From: Triplophysa rosa
Taxonomy: Eukaryota > Chordata > Actinopteri > Cypriniformes > Nemacheilidae
NCBI RefSeq assembly: GCF_024868665.1
Contig: NC_079890.1
Coordinates: 2,523,880-2,587,879 of the forward strand
Length of the DNA: 64,000 bases
Direction: 5' to 3'
Position numbers and translations under genes: made by a program
Notes under the pieces: model-generated
Database searches by the model: none
Told to the model about the DNA's origin: nothing
The model's input: only the letters and a program-made list of their open reading frames with translations
Part shown: one piece after another, positions 26,501 to 36,597 of the stretch
How the letters are laid out: every line of letters starts with the position of its first letter
Numbering within the stretch: position 1 is the stretch's first letter

Positions 26501-28879
26501 ATGACCTTGGCATTGCTAGTGCCATACTCTAACCACTGAGCCACAGGTAAGCTTTTTAAATTTGCTTTCTTTTTAGAATGAATAACGGCATAGATGTAAT
26601 AACTATTTTGACAAACACTATGATTTTCGTTGGAAAGCCCTAGTTAGTCATCAGGGATTTATGTTGTGAAAATTTTGCCAAATGTGCCCAGCAGCTTTTA
26701 ACAATCTTTTCCAGTTTCCCTCTCCGTACTACAGCATGTCCAACAGCACTATCATTTACCATTTCTCCATGATTCATAATAAGCTTGTTAAAATACAATC
26801 ACCTTAGAAACAAACTTCAAACGCTCAGACAGCCCAAACCGAGCCTTATTTCCAGATCTCAAGCACTTCCCGTCCGCACCGCCTTTGCTCCCACAGGTTA
26901 TCAATGCGTCTTTTGATTGTTGCCTGAGAAGGTGCTTCATTTATATTCCTCGGTAAAAGTGGAGCCCCCGCAGATGGCTGAGAGTAGCCCGCTTGCACTG
27001 ATCCACAATCAGTTTCCCCGCACAAAAATACTTATTTCAACCACTATATGGAAGCAAACAAATCTGAGCTCTGATTCCCTTGAAAGGACACCCTCTCCAG
27101 CAACAGCTCACAGATGTGAGAAACTGCATGGGAGAGACAGGGTGGGTCACTCGGGCAGGAATATTCTCATTGTGGTTCTTCACACTGAGAAGTTCAGACG
27201 TTCCTCCGAATTCTCAGATGGCAGCCCTGACCTACTTAACACAACGAGAGCCTCAGACAAACTCAATAATGAGCTTGCAAGACATAAATGATATTGTATT
27301 ATTGACTATATATTCTATATTGTGTATTAAAATGGTTTTTTTAAATGTATTGCAATACATGTTATAAATATGAACAAACTTGATAGAAGAGAGAAATAAT
27401 TGCTTTAATTGTGAAAATACAAGTTCGTTTTTATGCTGCTTACTGAAATTTCTTGCTTAAAGCATTCGGTGTGAAGTTTGACATATTTTATAATATTACT
27501 TAATATACTAGAATGTCAAATCTCAACTGAAACTTTGCAATTGGCTGAACAAATCCATTTCATCTCCAACTAAACTCGCTGTACCTCCACGTTAAAATCT
27601 TGAGTTAAGAAAAGTTACGAACTTTCTCATACAGAATCTCACACTTGAAGATCTGACACCATGACTGAAAAAAAGATAAACTTTAAAGGATATCCTCCAT
27701 TTTCTGAGCCTGCAGCTACATAAATCATGTGTCCACTGAAAAATACTGTCATGAAGCAATGTACAGCCAGCCATGAAATGCCAAACAGACAGTAAGCTAT
27801 TAAGACAGAACGATGCTTAAGATATGTACATGTAATTTAAAAATATAATTTAAAAATACAAGTTTTATAACAGATCAAGTCTGTGAATGGAATCAGCCAA
27901 TACTACAGAGAATCCATGAGCTGTCCAGAGTGCTGAAGGGAATTCTTGAAACCTGTTGGTGCACAGCTCTTACAACTTCAACTAATTAATTACTAATGTA
28001 ATATTATCCTATTGATTAATTCTATAATAAATGTGTTCACGCGAATATGAATGTATTAATGCAAGTAACCCGTTTCAAGCAACCAGTGGACAATACTAAT
28101 TCCACTGTCTGGCATCAAGAGATGCGTTTGTATTCATGTTATAATCGCAGAGACATCAAAATGAACATCGGCTGAGAAGATTTTATCCAGAAGTCATAAA
28201 ACAGACGAAAAACTGGAAATCATATAATGACGGTTTGAATACGGTTTTATCATTCACGAATGCAGAATTAGAGACATCACGACATACAATCGACACAGCA
28301 ACAGCAGCAGAATTGACATAAAGCGCTGGAGGTTGAAAATTTAATCAAATCTTACAGCTTGTAAAACCTGTGACAACGACGTCCTATATTGCGGCAACGC
28401 TATTTGAGATCTTTACCGAGATAGTGAGCTCGATAAATCTTTGCATTAGTTTCAAAATAAAACGGAAAATAAATCCATATAAGTTATTCATGCTTAACTT
28501 GCGAGTGAAAATAACACTACACACTTTATTTATAGCCCAAGTATGACTTGACTCTACGGGGAACTCGTGGTGAAATATATATTTATATATATCTAGATTT
28601 TCCGCAGTAGAAGAGGGACGTGAAAAAACGCACTCACATGGACGTGATGTTCCTGAAGAGCTCTTCAATGTCATTATTGTTACTGCCATTGCCCGTCGGG
28701 TCTTGTAGAGCGAGTAAAGGGAAGAAATTTCCACTGTCGGACTTATTGCAATAGATTTCAGTGGGCGAGCAGCTGCATGTTGGCGGACAATCGAGCATGG
28801 AGCTCCAGTAGCCCTGGAAGATGCTTGAAAGAAAGATAAACCTCCAGGTGAAAACCGCAGAACAGAACCATACATCCAT
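2444..28879 (-). CDS. ntrk3: ntrk3 (TrkC neurotrophin-3 receptor), 5' part: coding exons 1-3
   Basis: This is the start of the receptor tyrosine kinase that binds neurotrophin-3 on neurons. Three exons are visible on the minus strand: 28,638-28,879, 5,587-5,661 and 2,444-2,515 (242 + 75 + 72 nt). All junctions are phase 2, so they join in frame into 129 codons plus two bases. The product starts with a signal peptide, then an LRR N-terminal cysteine cap (CPPTCSCSPTEIYC), then two leucine-rich-repeat exons (SIHIENW, DMELYSGLQRL, TITNCNL, RAFAQNPHLRY). From family knowledge, these match TrkC (IHIENW, DMELYTGLQKL, AFAKNPHLRY) much better than TrkA or TrkB, and 75/72-nt LRR exons are typical of Trk genes. 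The later LRR, Ig, transmembrane and kinase exons must lie beyond position 1. The a/b fish paralogue cannot be decided here. Confidence 0.93.
3758..4043. mobile_element. Foldback MITE-like element, TTAA family
   Basis: It starts TTAAAGGGATAGTTCACCC. The left arm (GAAGATATTTTGAAGAATGT, about 3,832-3,851) is mirrored by the right arm (ACGTTCTTCAAAATATCTTC), so the element folds into a long hairpin around an inner GGTACCCATTC / GAATGGGTACC pair. The last roughly 25 bases of the right terminus appear to be lost. This family is common in cyprinid genomes. It is non-autonomous and has no coding capacity. Confidence 0.75.
5052..5076. repeat. (GT)n microsatellite
   Basis: About 12 uninterrupted GT dinucleotides in ntrk3 intron 2. 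Confidence 0.9.
5396..5512. repeat. Diverged interspersed repeat ('AAAAATGCTGGGTT' type)
   Basis: The start (GCTAAAAATGCTGGGTTTCA) and inner AACCCAA/TTGGGT motifs match a short motif seen in reverse orientation at about 35,660-35,700 (GGGTTAAAACAACCCAGCAT). It lies directly downstream of ntrk3 exon 2. The boundaries are approximate. Confidence 0.4.
5587..5661 (-). CDS. ntrk3: ntrk3 coding exon 2 (first LRR exon)
   Basis: This is a 75-nt exon flanked on the minus strand by an acceptor (CTTTTGCAG) and a donor (GTGAGTATT). Joined to exon 1 it reads I-HIENWTGLQILKDVDMELY-SGLQR-L, a leucine-rich repeat closely matching the corresponding TrkC exon. Its length and phase (2/2) are those of Trk LRR exons. 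It is too short to appear as a free open frame and was found by searching for the conserved HIENW and DMELY words. Confidence 0.93.
6866..7620. repeat. Interspersed repeat interrupted by a TTAA element
   Basis: It begins with TTTATTTACAGTATATAGCG and contains CATTGTTCCAAAGCCGCTTT, words typical of a common cyprinid dispersed repeat. It resumes after the inserted element with TTGGCTGAAAAAATGTGTCT and TTCCAGAGGATTGAG. It closes near 7,600 with GTCTGCTAAAT and TGTAAATG runs like those at LINE/SINE tails. Boundaries and class are uncertain. Confidence 0.5.
7036..7301 (-). mobile_element. TTAA-flanked MITE (GGTCCAGTGTGT family)
   Basis: TTAA lies at both ends (7,036-7,039 and 7,298-7,301). The right terminus read backwards is TTAAAGGTCCAGTGTGTAAT. 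Inner words (TATGTCTTCAGAGGTGT in reverse, ATTCTAAGGTAATAAAAACA) match the complete copies at 36,385 and 40,053, which lie in the opposite orientation. The TTAA flanks suggest mobilisation by a piggyBac- or Kolobok-type transposase (inference). It splits the surrounding repeat cleanly. Confidence 0.75.
7928..8092. repeat. 45-bp minisatellite, about 3.5 copies
   Basis: Units begin GATTCTGGTTGGCCCAAGGA at 7,928, 7,973 and 8,018. The first two are identical, the third is diverged and slightly longer, and a partial fourth follows. The period is a multiple of three, so open frames of ILVGPRTKKDD type appear on both strands. These are not genes. Confidence 0.85.
9118..9245. repeat. Partial TTAA foldback element (5' half)
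   Basis: TTAAAGGGATAGTTCACCCC begins at 9,118 and is followed by TCATCATTTACTCACCCTCA and GATGATATTTTGAAGA. The right arm is absent. The same truncated copy lies at 17,441-17,568 in duplication copy B. Confidence 0.75.
10083..10201. mobile_element. Short hAT-like MITE with CAGTGTTTCCCC ends
   Basis: This 119-bp element has perfect terminal inverted repeats CAGTGTTTCCCCTA and TAGGGGAAACACTG. It is GC-rich inside (poly-C tract, CCGCAGAGACCGCAG). GAATA flanks both ends directly and looks like a short target duplication. The CAGTGTTTCC terminus resembles hAT-superfamily ends (family knowledge). Confidence 0.7.
10777..11215. repeat. 220-bp tandem duplication, AT-rich
   Basis: TGTGAAATTCATG is followed by GCTTT, AAGAGTGGT, TAGCATA and GTAACTCTATAATAATAAT. 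The set occurs at 10,777 and again at 10,997 with moderate divergence. The tract between is rich in AATAAT. The same pair occurs in copy B from about 19,100. Confidence 0.7.
11245..11420. repeat. Foldback repeat (AACCATGGTTTT type)
   Basis: The left part ACTATGGTTTTACTA is mirrored by TAGTAAAACTATG near 11,373, and inner CCATGGTTTTG / CAACCATGGTA words are also mirrored. Diverged relatives occur near 56,490-56,535 and 58,010-58,110 (ATGGTATTATTATAGTAAAA, TTTTACTACAAATACCAG). It is non-coding. Confidence 0.55.
15221..15494 (+). pseudogene. LINE 3' fragment (L2-type reverse transcriptase C-terminus and tail)
   Basis: Read on the plus strand from 15,221 the sequence encodes WNILPNSVRSTTSLTTFKK, a stop, then LKTHLFCEYL. 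This is the characteristic C-terminal end of L2/CR1-like LINE ORFs (WN-LP-SVR-...LKTHLF), from family knowledge. It is followed by a pyrimidine-rich stretch and the 3' tail TAAGTCGCTTGGGATAAAAG, a tail shared with fish SINEs. It has a stop and is 5' truncated, hence dead. Confidence 0.7.
15969..16674. other. Assembly gap (706 N)
   Basis: Unbroken run of N between duplication copy A and the foldback element before copy B. Apparent long open frames across it are artefacts. The gap hides the true junction of the tandem duplication. Confidence 1.
16675..16944. mobile_element. Foldback element with roughly 63-bp inverted arms
   Basis: The left arm (16,675-16,737, starting TACATCTGCAAGACATCT) is the inverse of the right arm (16,882-16,944, ending AGATGTCTTGCAGATGTA) with few mismatches. 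The sequence is dense in AGACGTCT/AGATGTCT variants. Sequence to 16,994 continues the same style (GCAGACGTCAAATAGACGT). The left end probably lies in the gap. It abuts the start of duplication copy B. Confidence 0.75.
18406..18524. mobile_element. Short hAT-like MITE, duplicate of 10,083-10,201
   Basis: The same CAGTGTTTCCCC element inside duplication copy B, with one visible substitution (GGGGAGCGCC for GGGGTGCGCC). Confidence 0.7.
23571..23843 (+). pseudogene. LINE 3' fragment, duplicate of 15,221-15,494
   Basis: The same WNILPNSVRS... remnant and SINE/LINE-like tail inside duplication copy B. It is one base shorter in the A-rich run and has CCCCTC for CCCTCTC. Confidence 0.7.
24090..24590. 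repeat. Nested partial duplication at the end of copy B
   Basis: A block of about 140 bases (24,089-24,229, AGTCAGTGACAGTTTAATAT ... GGACACGTCGTTTTCC) recurs at 24,431-24,580. Between the two lies a roughly 200-base copy of 21,408-21,606 (GTGGTGGATTA, AACAGGCAAACATTTTAGAA, TTTCGATGACTACAATAATG). The order is X-Y-X', with Y taken from 2.8 kb upstream. Confidence 0.85.
26251..26405. repeat. Dispersed repeat of AAAGGTTCTTC type
   Basis: It contains AAAAGGTTCTTCACAGTGTT, ATAGAACCATTTTTGGTTCC and CAACAAAGAACCTTTTG. A reverse-orientation relative lies at 31,828-31,995 (ATAAAGAACCTTTCTGTTGC). It ends directly at a SINE. Confidence 0.6.
26410..26553 (-). mobile_element. tRNA-derived SINE
   Basis: On the minus strand it starts with a tRNA-like head: an A box TGGCTCAGTGG followed by TTAGAG, and a B box GGTTCGATCCC about 35 bases on. 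The body then ends with TAAGTCGCTTTGGATAAAGT and GTCTGCC before an A-rich tail. Box order and spacing are those of RNA polymerase III promoters. The 3' tail is shared with fish LINEs (family knowledge). Confidence 0.85.
28638..28879 (-). CDS. ntrk3: ntrk3 coding exon 1: signal peptide and LRR N-terminal cap
   Basis: The ATG at 28,877-28,879 opens an 80-codon exon. Residues 1 to about 29 are hydrophobic (VFTWRFIFLSSIF) and read as a secretion signal. Three cysteines of the LRRNT cap follow at about residues 31-44 (CPPTCSC...YC), then the NFFPLL segment that matches NLFPLL of TrkC, then two N-glycosylation sites (NGS, NITS). The exon ends with the codon fragment AT before a GTGAGTG donor, leaving phase 2. 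This ATG is chosen because it begins the signal peptide and gives the MDV start expected for TrkC. Confidence 0.93.
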
Positions 28880-29230
28880 GACTTTGGGTCCGAAACGACT
28901 CGACGTCTTCCAGGGCTGATGATGATGAAGATCGTGAATGAAGATATGAGTGTTAAATGTCTAAACGGCTACATAAGGTGACGCTCGCCTGTGAACGTCG
29001 TATAAGAGCGGCTTCTACATGAACTCTCCTCGGAATTGTTGCTATGTATTCCTTTATCAAAAGAAAGAGCGGAAATGCCACAACTCGCCGCGACTTTCCC
29101 TTCCACAGTCCATGATAGGGTCGCTCTCAGTCTCCAAGCTGGAGGAAAGTACTGGTGAAGGCAATGATGCTCTGGGTGACGAGGATGAAGTCCCACCTAC
29201 TGGACGGAATTAAGACTGACACCTGCGAGA
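28880..29230 (-). promoter_or_regulatory. ntrk3: Putative ntrk3 5' UTR and proximal promoter
   Basis: This sequence lies directly upstream of the ntrk3 start codon. It is more GC-rich and less repetitive than its surroundings and contains purine/pyrimidine-rich tracts (GAGGAGGAGGAGG at about 29,229-29,241). No clear TATA box is visible. The short open frames in it (for example 28,969-29,196 minus) are treated as UTR or chance frames. The transcription start cannot be placed from sequence alone. Confidence 0.4.
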
Positions 29231-29241
29231 GGAGGAGGAGG

Positions 29242-32147
29242 TGCAGACAGAAGATTTCCAAACTGAGCCAACAAAGGCGTTTTATTTCAGTGTAAAACAC
29301 AGTCACGTAGAAAACGAGCGTTGTTTTCCTGTGTTACGAACACGAGTTGCTATTTTGCCGTTTTCCGATGTTTTAGCAGAGCATCTTAAATTGTTTTCTC
29401 AATTAACACAGAGTTACGGGCTAGTTGTCACATGGGTACGTTAGTTTCAAACACCTAGCCTAGTTGTAAACCGTCATAAATTATTTTGTATGGCTTTAAT
29501 ATATGTTGTTTGTGTCAACAAGTGAACACAATACAATCCTTTCACCCAAAAATGAAAGTTCTGTCATCATTTACTCACCTTCGAGTTGTTCCGAATCTGT
29601 ATAAATGTCTTTGTTCTGATGAACACAGAGAAAGACATTTGGAAGAATGCTTCGCCCAAAATAAATGATCATTCTATATATTTTCCTTACAGAATCAAAA
29701 CAGCAATGAAATAATTCATAAACGCTTGCTTGTTTTGTAGCATGTAAAACGTGTTTTTTCATGTATTCTATAATCTGAAAGTAATAATCAAGATTACAAC
29801 ATCAAGGGCAATAATCAGCATCAATGATTTGATGTCCTATGGAATGAGTAGCCTATGTGTTTTATCAGATATATGCTGCTCTGATCCATATCAGTTTAAA
29901 GACAGCTGTGGTGCTGCTTGTTTCTGTTTAAATTAAACAAGTTATCAGGGTTAAACTAGGTTTTCAACATTTTCATTATTTATATTTGATCATTTATTTC
30001 ATACTTTTAGAATGACTTTAATCTCATTACGCTGTGCGATTGTTTTGTATACATTTGTCACATTAGTGACAAACTCTGGGAATTAAATTATCACTTGTAC
30101 CCCTAATCAGAAATCATAGGTTTTATTTATATAAAATTCGACGCCAGGTCTGGGTTACACACACATTTTCTGTCATGGTCTATGGACCCCCTGAAGTAGC
30201 CTTGGCCACCCCCTGGTCACCCGATATATAAAACTCTAGCTCTGCCACTGGTAAGGCCTGGTCAAACACGCTTTATTAATGTTTATTTTGCATCTAGATG
30301 GGAGCTTATGTGGTTCAAAAACTGAGAAAATGAGAGAACCACTGACACATTATTAGAATGTTTTGTGTTCATACATCGGAAGTCATTGGGGGTCCATGTT
30401 GTTTGGTTACCAACATTATTCAAAATATCTTAGTTAGTGTTTTGCAGGAAAAAACGGAAAATCAAAAAGGTTTATAATGATGTCGGTCTGAGAAATTGGG
30501 TTTAATAGTTCTACTAATTAATCCTGCACCAAGCCATGCAATGCTGTATATGTATTAAGTAAACTCATAAACTCAAAAATTGAACTGGTAACCAGAACAG
30601 AAGTTAAAAACCTAGCTCCTGTCAACGATCTGTATGAAGCTACTGACTGTAGCTGTATATAATGAGTTGCCTTTGATATAAACAGTATGTTTCTATTTAT
30701 AGAAAATGCTGAATAAAGTGTCATATCTACTCTAAATCCAGTGAACACGTTCAGCGTGTGATGTGACTGCACTAATATATGCAAATCCAGTTAATTGGAG
30801 TCAAGTTTGGTGTCAACCATGAGAAAATTAATTTAGGTTACACATGTACAGTATAAGAGAAACTGAGTGAACTTACAATCGCTGTGGAATTAGTTAACAT
30901 AACTCGCTTTTTGTGACGCTGTAATTGTAACGGATGCCAGCTGGTGCGAGCTGTGTAAACCTCACACCCTGATCTCTAGAGGAAAAAAAACGGTTAGTAG
31001 CACTTGACGCTTAGAAAATATAAGGCTCTCTCAAATGACCACATCCACAAAGACCACTCGGTGAGGGTCTGTAAAGATGACATAATGCTGATTAGTTTCA
31101 TAAAACAGCAAACCTGCATGGCTTCTTCAACCCCAATTTCCCATAACATCAATGGTTTCACTGTCACCACTATGTCTTGTTCACTAGTATTTAGGGTTCC
31201 TGCGGGGACTGTAATTTCAAAGAATCACAAGTAAAATGAATGACTGGCTTATAGCCTGCCCTCTGTGAACCTTTCATGTTAAAATACAGGCAGGCAAAAG
31301 CCTTTCCGACCCCTTCACCCCCGTCATTATATCTTTTAAGCACTAGCTTCCAAGAAGTAATTCAGTGCAATCAATACAAAAACAACTAAAGTCACAAAAA
31401 TAGCTTTTCAATCAGAGCAGTTGCCCTCATTACCAACCGAGATACACTGATGGATTTGGATTTTAAGCCTTTGTACAAACTGACACATAGGCTATGTAAA
31501 TTCTGCTAATGAACTATAATTTACATTATAGTCACTCACTTTGCATTTCTTTATGAATCATACAAAGCATGTCGAGAACAAAAAATCATAAAAAAGAAAA
31601 CCCTTTAAAGGATTTACACCTCATGATAGTATTTCTTCAACTTAGAATTTATGCTAATTGATAAAAAAATCATTGTTTCATTAATGAGAATCAGCATTGA
31701 GTGCATCACATGTAGCCTATGCATCATAATCCTTAGACCTAAAGAAGCTTAATTTTCTCGATGCAGTATAAACATTTGTGTTGTTGTTGATTTTGATTGA
31801 AATGTGACTTGGACATGCTGCATGGTTCCATAAAGAACCTTTCTGTTGCATAAAAGTTTCTTTGTTGTGCGAAAAGGTTCATTAGACTATAAACATTTAG
31901 AACATATGATTAAAAGGTTTTTGAAGAACCAAACAAAGTTCTACTATGGCACTGCTGTAAAGAACCCTTTGCAGAATATTTATTTTTAAGAGTTAATGTA
32001 TACGTTTTTTTTTTTTGTTCATTCACGGCATTGTGTATTTTATGTAAATCTCCAGGTGCAAAGATATAGCTGAATGTCTTTCATCGCATTGCAGTCAGCT
32101 CACATTTTGGCAACAATCCATGCAGACATTCATTTCATTCATAGAGT
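29242..32147. other. Intergenic, upstream of ntrk3; only repeat debris seen
   Basis: It contains a truncated TTAA foldback (29,542-29,670), a reverse fragment of the same family (about 30,370-30,490, CCAACATTATTCAAAATATC), a fragment near 30,170-30,250 (CCACCCCCTGGTCACCCG) and the AAGAACC repeat at 31,828-31,995. No exon or RNA gene was recognised. Confidence 0.65.
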
Positions 32148-32448
32148 TTAAGGGATAGTTCACCCAAAAATAAAACATTCTCTCATCATTTACGCACTCT
32201 CTTGTCATTTCAAACCTGTTTGACTTTCTTTTTTCTACAGAATGTTGGTAACCGAACAACAACCGTTATTGACTTGCGCTGGTTTTGTGTCTAAACAATA
32301 GAAGTGAATGGGTACCGCTGTTACCAACATTCTTTAAAATGTTATCTTTTGTGTTCTGCTGAAGAAAGTAAGTCATCTAGGTTTGAAATGACAAGAGGGT
32401 GAGTAAATGACGACAGAATATTTATTTTAGGGTGTACTATCACTTTAA
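32148..32448. mobile_element. Complete TTAA foldback element
   Basis: It runs from TTAAGGGATAGTTCACCC to GGTGTACTATCACTTTAA with TTAA at both ends. Inner arms (AGAATGTTGGTAACCGAACA and the mirrored GTTACCAACATTCT) fold into a hairpin. It belongs to the same family as 3,758, 61,068 and 62,467. It has no coding capacity. Confidence 0.8.
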
Positions 32449-34317
32449 TCAGTGTGAACACCCTTAAAAAGCATAAAATGGATTACTTTCAGAGTGGTAA
32501 ATATTGCGAAGACTAGCTGACTGTCTCACACGCAACACTGTCATATAGAATATATCAAATGACCCATAATATATGGAAGACGGTGGCGGGTCTGTAGGTG
32601 CGACGGCTTTTTTGAGCCGTACCTGAGGCGACAGAGTGCCCGAGAGTAATTATGAGGAGATGTCAAAACTGCTGCTGAAACAAGGGCAGGACTCGCTTTC
32701 TGTTCAGACTTAAAGACCGTCAACATACCGTCCCATCGGTTACACATACTGTATATCTTTTGCAATGTTATACTTCAGTGTAAACATTCACATTAGAATT
32801 CATGCTTTTGTTAATGTAATTTGACAATGGTCATTATCACGTGCTTCAAAGTTGACATTCGTAGCTTTTGCCTGTGCATCGCCATCTCTGTTTTAAACGT
32901 AAAATCGCTTAATTTAACGTGAGTTTAAAGCAGATTTCATTTTAACCAAAAAAGTTACAATTTGAAGCTTTAACTTACAATAATTTATGAAATGCACTCG
33001 ATTACAAAGCCATGAAAAACATCAAAAAAACAAGCAGAAAGCACTTCGAGGGTACATAACCAACATGCTTCCCCTCAGTATGGAACCATCGCTGGCCCAC
33101 AATTATCTATCATTTCACACTTTAAATAGTTTGCTGTGACTAATGAACCATAGCACTGCATTAGCGGCAAATTCCTGCACTGAAATGAGTCCAATTTTGG
33201 ATATTTAATTACAGTTTTATGTTGTTTCATAACAACACCACCACTCAACGTGGCCCTCCAGTGGTTGCCAAAAGTTGTGCGAGTTTATTTCTCAAAATGA
33301 GTTAGAAGCTTTTTGAGTCGTGCTCAAAGAAACCCCCCCAGACAACGTTAATATTTCAAGTCAAATGAAGTCAATGTAGGCTTTGCTGTCGCTCAATCAG
33401 GCATGTGCGTATAGGTACCTCCACATCATCAATCAATACATGCTGAAAGCATCTTATTTAACAAACAACTCACATTTTAGTGTGCCATATAAACAAATGG
33501 ATTGAAGGTCATGAATAAATCACAGAATTCTAAAAGGTATGAAAACATTTTGTCCTGACTGAATATCTTAATTACTTGTAGCTTTTTCAAAGATCACATT
33601 AAAACACACAAATGGAGCTTGTGCTTTACATAATACTGTATATGATAGCCTCTGCATTTAATAGGGTTGTCAAGTTATCTTCCAAGTCATCATTAAAGCT
33701 AGGGTAGGCAATGTTTTTCATATTTTTTATACTGGTTAAAAAATCTCTTCACATCCTTATAGAAATCAATAAGTAAAATGATCAAAATAATCGGTTTGAA
33801 AATGCAATGACAGGATGTCCTACCTGTCAACCTATGTATCAGCATAACTGCGCGTTTTGATTGCGCGCAAACAGCAAGCTTATAAAACTGCTTAGTTCTA
33901 ACAAAAACTATAAATAAGTTGTTTACGTTTATTATTTTATTGTGTGCTTTGTACTGTAATCTTGTTTCCCCGGTGAATGAGACACGAAGGAGGTGTGCTT
34001 TGGAGAGCTCTGAATTGATGGCGGGATCATTCAAGCTTTCAAAACTAGCGTCTGCGAAACCCTAAAGTCATCCCTTCTGCATTGAGAGTTTGATTCATCA
34101 CCTAATCCATCTTTGGTATTATCACCCACTGTTACAGTGCCAGCGTTTAAAACGTAGTTAAGAAGGAAGCCATTAGGTGAACATAAACCTTACACAAAAT
34201 GTGGAAACCTCATATAAAACAAAAAAGCATGTGTAATATCTCGTTTGACCTCCTGAGGTTGACGAACAAGGTTAGAAAAAAAGAAAAATTAGTTCTCATG
34301 TTGTAAACGTTTTAAGC
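32449..34317. other. Intergenic; a possible TTAA-type repeat, no gene
   Basis: A dispersed repeat beginning TTAAAGCTAGGGTAGGCAAT lies at about 33,692-34,045. The 111-aa minus-strand frame there (33,699-34,034) is repeat-derived in my judgement. Nothing else is recognised. Confidence 0.5.
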
Positions 34318-34610
34318 CAGTGGTTCTCAAACTGGGGGCCGTGGCCCCCTGGGGGACCCCAAGATGGATCCAGGGGGGACACAGATTTTGTGGCATTTTA
34401 GGAAATATAGAAATGTATCATCAATTTTATGAAATCAAACATAAAAAATAAGCCCACCAACCAAAATAATTGATGTTCCAGCATTGTATAACTGAATATG
34501 TTTTTGGTTTAATTAAAATTCTAAAATTATAAGTCTTTATTTGGGGTGGGGGGCACTAAACGATGCACCCACAAAGGGGGCCTTACAACAAAAAAGTTTG
34601 AGAACCACTG
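34318..34610. mobile_element. hAT-like MITE with CAGTGGTTCTCAAAC ends
   Basis: The 293-bp element begins CAGTGGTTCTCAAACTGGGG and ends AAGTTTGAGAACCACTG, so the termini are inverted repeats of about 14-15 bases. The flanking 8-mers (TTTTAAGC and CTTTATGC) agree at 6 of 8 positions, which fits a decayed 8-bp hAT target duplication. It has GC-rich ends, an AT-rich centre and no open frame. Confidence 0.85.
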
Positions 34611-36384
34611 CTTTATGCCCTATTTGTACCATTCTCATGGAAAATGCCTTGTATATTGTGACACAGAGTAAATATGGGACTTGATAATAGGAAGCTATTC
34701 TCTATAGATCTGATTTGTAGGTGTTATTGAAACATGGGCAGAATGTGGTGTTTGTTTGATTCAAATCATTTCACATGTGAGCTTTTTGCTTGCCCTAGGA
34801 ACTTTGATCTGCAAATATTGTTTTTGTGCCACGAATATAGCGTTTGTGATTGAGTTGCCTATTTTAGGTGACACCAGCTCTCTGAAAAATACTTTCATCA
34901 CAACTCTATTCAGTAACACTTGTATTACATCAAAAGCTTTTTTTTGGTGGAGGAGATGTTGTTCTATAGAATCAAAAATCCCCCCGAGTCAGGTAACCTT
35001 TGAGGCATTACAGATGCCATTATGAAGTACTGCATACTGCAAGGAACTTCGTCAAACGCTCTTTTTCTCCCAGCAGGTTGCTCCTCTGAGATCATACACT
35101 ACTCATCACGCTGCAAAACACCTGATGATATAGAGCGCTGCTGAATCAATGTCTCTGAGCCTATAAGAATATATCGTATGGTCAAACGAGACAACACCGG
35201 AGGGGTTTGCAGAAGCGCTGCGGTTTAATAAAACACCATTGCAATTCTCAGCCGCAAACTTTAATGCTCGTACTGCACAAAAAAGCAAGCAGGACATGGA
35301 GTGAAGTATCGGGGGACCTTTATTCTGTCAGCCTTAATTAAAAACGGATTCATCAGAAGTAGGTATAGAGAGACGGAGCGATTTTGCGGTCACTGTACCA
35401 ATCTGTCTGATATGAAATTATATAACAAGCCTTTTGCTCAGCCAGCTGGGACTCGGAATGACAATTGGCACTCGCTGAATTCGGACAAGTAATGAAACTG
35501 TTAGACAGAATGAGAATGTTGTGTTTACAAAAAATTATGAACAAAGATTTCATTGTTTTGGTCTGCCTCGAATGAATAAAGCTTTAATTTAGAAACTACA
35601 CCACTAAAATGGTTTCAACTTATGATTGTCTCAAATATGGAAAAAACAATCTAAACTAAACTTGAAAATGGGTTAAAACAACCCAGCATTTTTTTCCAGA
35701 GTACGTGCACAAAAACCTGAGAAAATAAGTGGTTTTAACTTTTAACACATTGTAATGTTGTTCCTAGGGTATTCTGACTGGTTGCTAGGGAATTACCAGG
35801 TGGTTTGGTTTTGCCTAGCTCATTCACATTTTCTCAACAAGCAGGGTGATTTGAGTTGTTCATTATCATTCATCATGTGTCAAAGTTTAATACAGGGGTT
35901 TGTTAAAATGTATTAATAACTGTAATAGTCATGCTTGCCTTAGAAAGCACCACCGACAAACACGTACTGATGGATTCCAAGCTCTCTTTTCTTCTTGTCA
36001 GTTTTATGAAGAACACAATGCAAATGTGTGTCCTATTTTCTTAAACCCCAATTAAATTTTGAAAGTCCCTGAAGGACCAACAAAAGAATTGCAGCGGATC
36101 AGCACCTGGTAGCTTTCATGGCCGCAAAAGGTCACGCGGAAGCTCCGTCACAATGAAAATGTTGGACTTAATTTGTTGCCGGGATGATGTCAGGAGAGAA
36201 ATACAACACGGAGAAGCCCACAGGAGGAAGCTAATGGTGTTTGAACACATCTGCCGTTAATGCTTTGAGACATGTGCCATTTTGAAGTGAAACACCAATA
36301 AAACTCATATTTATGTTTTTTTCCTTACCAAAATACAGTTTTTCAGGCAAGCTCCTTGTGGAACACGTCAACGTTTGTGTTCTG
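34611..36384. other. Intergenic, no gene seen
   Basis: Ordinary AT-rich sequence. Fragments resembling 'AACCCAGCAT' (35,660-35,700) and 'GGTTGCTAGGG' (35,755-35,815) repeats are present. Open frames at 34,756-35,025 and 35,301-35,553 show no family features. Confidence 0.55.
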
Positions 36385-36597
36385 TTAAAGGTCCAGTGTG
36401 TGATTTTTTGGAGGATCTATTGAAAGAAATGCAATGTTATGTACATAACTATGTCTTCAGAGGTGTGTAAACACCTTACATAATGAAGTTTTATGTTTTT
36501 ATTACCTTAGAATGAGCTATGTCTATCCACACACACTGCAGGTCCCCTTACAACCTCACCGCTAGATGCCGCTAAATTTCATACACTGGACCTTTAA
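36385..36597 (+). mobile_element. TTAA-flanked MITE (GGTCCAGTGTGT family), complete
   Basis: It begins TTAAAGGTCCAGTGTGTGA and ends ACACTGGACCTTTAA, with inverted termini and TTAA at both ends. Inner words (TATGTCTTCAGAGGTGTGTA, ATTACCTTAGAATGAGCTA) match the copies at 7,036 (reversed) and 40,053. It is 213 bp with no coding capacity. Confidence 0.8.

Larger units (their letters stand above)
5662..28637. other. ntrk3 intron 1 (about 23 kb), host of the segmental duplication
   Basis: This intron is defined by the phase-2 splice sites of exons 1 and 2. It contains interspersed repeats (6,866-8,100), the 8.3 kb tandem duplication with its gap, a small nested duplication (24,090-24,590), a foldback repeat and a SINE (26,251-26,553). 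The stretches 5,662-6,865, 8,100-8,671 and 24,600-26,250 show no repeats or exons that I recognise, nor does 26,560-28,637. They could hold regulatory DNA, but nothing in the sequence proves it. Confidence 0.8.

Noticed and set aside
26917..27291. 124-aa open frame in ntrk3 intron 1
   Set aside because: It starts at a TTG, has no ATG context, no splice partners and no family resemblance. It is probably chance.
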